From contig NZ_CP036422.1 of the NCBI RefSeq assembly GCF_009388985.1, forward strand, positions 3,300,501-3,364,500: a DNA stretch of 64,000 nucleotides, in the 5' to 3' direction. Below are positions 62,599-64,000 of the stretch, one piece after another. This stretch comes from Halioglobus maricola. Lineage in GTDB: Bacteria > Pseudomonadota > Gammaproteobacteria > Pseudomonadales > Halieaceae. The translations under genes were made by a program, and so were the position numbers. How positions within the stretch are numbered: position 1 is the stretch's first letter; each line of letters opens with the position of its first letter. The notes below the pieces were generated by a model. The model did no database searches. It was given only the letters and a program-made list of their open reading frames with translations, and had not been told where the DNA came from.

Positions 62599-63630
62599 TC
62601 AGAGCCCGGCGCCGGCAGTTTGCCGATAGTCGCCGGGCGTCACCCCCTGCCATTTGCGGAACGCCCGATAGAACGCACTGGGCTCGGCAAACCCCAGTTG
62701 CGCCGCCACGTCCGCCAGTGGGACATCGCGGTTGCGCAACATCTCCAGCGCCAGGTGATGGCGCGTCTGATCCAGCAACTGCTGATAAGTGGTCCCCTCT
62801 TGTTGCAATCTGCGCTGCAAGGTCCGCTCACTCATCCCCAACTGCGAGGCAATCGCCTTACGCGCCGGCAAGGCCTGGTCGAGTTGAGTCGCCAGCAAGC
62901 CGGCTACCCGCGCAGCGACCCCCGGCCCCAGCGACAGACTCGATAGCAGTCGATCAGCTCGTTCAGTCAGCAAATTCAACAGCTCCTCACTCGCGTGAGT
63001 CACTGGTAATTGCAGCACAGTCGGTGCGAAAAAAAGTCGGTTCTCATCACAGCCACTGATCACAGGGCATTCGAAGTACTCGGTGTAAGGCGCGAGATCC
63101 GTGCCAGGCAACGAACACACTTCCAGCCGCTCCAGGCCATAACTCCCGCCCGCCAACCAGCGCCCAAGGCTAACAATGGAAGCGAACATCGCGATCACCC
63201 GGTGTGCCGTAACGGCATCGCCCGGGTTCACAGCCTGGTAATCCAGCGCCGGATACTGATCGCAACCCGTGCGCCGAAAACTACCGCCCTGCCCCGCGAG
63301 AAACTGGTAGTCCACGATGACATCCAGGCAACCATCGATGGTGCTGCAATTCATCACCATATAACCCATCAGGCCAAAACTGGCGGGCTGGATAGCCCGG
63401 GCAAATTGCAGGCCGAATACGGGAGAGCCACTGCGCTCAACAGCCAGCCCCCATAGCGCCTCTTGCTGGTCGAAGCTGATGCGGTTTTCCGGCCGCTCCA
63501 GCACCGCGGAATCAATCCCGAGCTCGTCCAGCAAACACTCCGGCCTGGACTCCCCCTCAAGGCGGAGAGTGTCCAGTAATGCCCGTGTCAGGCCTACACT
63601 TACCTCTCGTTCATGCTCAGGCAAAATCAC
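62599..63630 (-). CDS. AraC family transcriptional regulator
   Basis: 343 residues with a GTG start at 63630. The N-terminal domain has the pattern FGLMGYMVMNCSTIDGCLDVIVDY of the arabinose-binding-like type; the C-terminal double helix-turn-helix reads AIASQLGMSERTLQRRLQQEG and LADVAAQLGFAEPSAFYRAFRKW. Such OruR/Ada-type AraC proteins often control lipid or alkane metabolism genes. It is convergent with the P450 gene and could be its regulator, though its promoter is separate. Confidence 0.9.
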   Translation of the reverse strand: MILPEHEREVSVGLTRALLDTLRLEGESRPECLLDELGIDSAVLERPENRISFDQQEALWGLAVERSGSPVFGLQFARAIQPASFGLMGYMVMNCSTIDGCLDVIVDYQFLAGQGGSFRRTGCDQYPALDYQAVNPGDAVTAHRVIAMFASIVSLGRWLAGGSYGLERLEVCSLPGTDLAPYTEYFECPVISGCDENRLFFAPTVLQLPVTHASEELLNLLTERADRLLSSLSLGPGVAARVAGLLATQLDQALPARKAIASQLGMSERTLQRRLQQEGTTYQQLLDQTRHHLALEMLRNRDVPLADVAAQLGFAEPSAFYRAFRKWQGVTPGDYRQTAGAGL

Positions 63631-63796
63631 CCCCAGCGCTCATAATAATTTCCTTTCGCCACACGCTAAAGGATACCAGCGAATGGGGGCCCGCAAACAG
63701 TTGGCGCGTATTACCATAGCCCGTGGCTCACCAGAGCAATGCGCAGGTCGCAAAGGTCTGCCACAATAGATACTCCACCTGAAAGGGAAAGATCCA

Positions 63797-64000
63797 ATGC
63801 GCTCCTATCTGCTCACCACCACACTATTAATGGCTGTGCTCGCCGGCGCCACACAGGCATCTGAGTTGCTCGTCACCGATGCAGCCGGAAAGCCTTTGCC
63901 CCAGGCGATGGTCACACGCACGCCCTTGCAAGTGCCGGCTGCCGACCTGAGCGATGACGGCTATGCGCCTCATGGCGTTAGCAATACCTCCGCTGTGACC
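63797..64000 (+). CDS. secreted protein, N-terminal part (methylamine-utilisation/carboxypeptidase regulatory-like)
   Basis: The frame is open to the window edge (68 codons seen). AGGGAAAG precedes the ATG. Signal peptide ends near TQASE. The mature start LLVTDAAGKPLPQAMVTR is the start of a beta-sandwich of the carboxypeptidase-regulatory type (first strand and GKPL turn). Family naming stays tentative because most of the gene is missing. Confidence 0.6.
   Translation, partial: MRSYLLTTTLLMAVLAGATQASELLVTDAAGKPLPQAMVTRTPLQVPAADLSDDGYAPHGVSNTSAVT

Noticed and set aside
1-64000. CRISPR arrays, transposons, tRNA genes and riboswitches
   Set aside because: No regularly spaced repeats, transposase motifs, cloverleaf-like sequences or conserved aptamer features were found by eye.

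Overview
The window reads as chromosomal DNA of a marine-type, lipid- and xenobiotic-degrading gammaproteobacterium. The Halieaceae/Spongiibacteraceae (OM60/NOR5-like) neighbourhood is my best guess. The basis is the mix of TonB receptors, CaiB-type CoA transferase, many SDRs, a P450, cis/trans fatty acid isomerase, exosortase H and a two-gene ergothioneine pathway; no rRNA or other marker is present to fix the taxon. Gene density is high. I see no tRNA, rRNA, insertion sequence or CRISPR array.

Region 1 (1 to about 16.7 kb) is a catabolic block that is visibly more AT-rich than the rest. It holds the end of a family III CoA transferase, an alpha/beta hydrolase plus FAH-family hydrolase, two MFS carriers, a TauE/SafE-type permease, a DsbA/FrnE-like protein, an NTF2-like protein, a CruF-like (DUF422) membrane protein, a ketosteroid-dehydrogenase-like flavoprotein, three SDRs, a TonB receptor and a TetR regulator. 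Three divergent intergenic regions in this block carry copies of a 12-bp palindrome (TGCACTARTGCA), one of them twice more. This looks like the operator of a dedicated regulon. The substrate is unknown; a cyclic or isoprenoid-like hydrophobic compound fits the enzymes. The block ends at a truncated cytochrome b561 remnant (about 16.88-17.07 kb), where base composition changes, which suggests an old recombination junction.

Region 2 (17-34 kb) encodes mainly envelope functions: a membrane-anchored hydrolase, a sterol-desaturase-family protein, an XRE/DUF2975 pair, a lipoprotein aspartic protease with PDZ domain, cis/trans isomerase, two outer-membrane beta-barrel proteins, a secreted DUF3604 protein, an unrecognised lipoprotein, a tandem-duplicated LssY-C lipoprotein, a phospholipase-D-family lipoprotein and a ThuA-like protein.

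Region 3 (34-39.3 kb) is one plus-strand operon: degenerate PhzF-like protein, EgtB, EgtD and an MFS carrier, then an outer-membrane protein. EgtB and EgtD make ergothioneine; the PhzF-like protein and carrier are candidate accessory parts. Region 4 (39.3-49.4 kb) has a DUF3127 protein, an SDR, an exported sugar-isomerase-like TIM barrel diverging from a GMC dehydrogenase with its Tat-exported small subunit, an ECF sigma/anti-sigma/two-DUF4252 operon, a Tat-exported PhoD phosphatase, a class II aldolase and a Crp-family regulator.

Region 5 (49.5-64 kb) has a purine permease, a second TonB receptor, exosortase H with its partner, a patatin, a DUF454 protein, a Pat-type acyltransferase facing a histone-deacetylase-family gene, a CPA2 antiporter, a cytochrome P450, an AraC regulator, and the start of a secreted protein cut by the window edge. 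The most interesting items are the shared-palindrome regulon, the PhzF-Egt-MFS operon, the Pat/deacetylase pair, and the junction scar.
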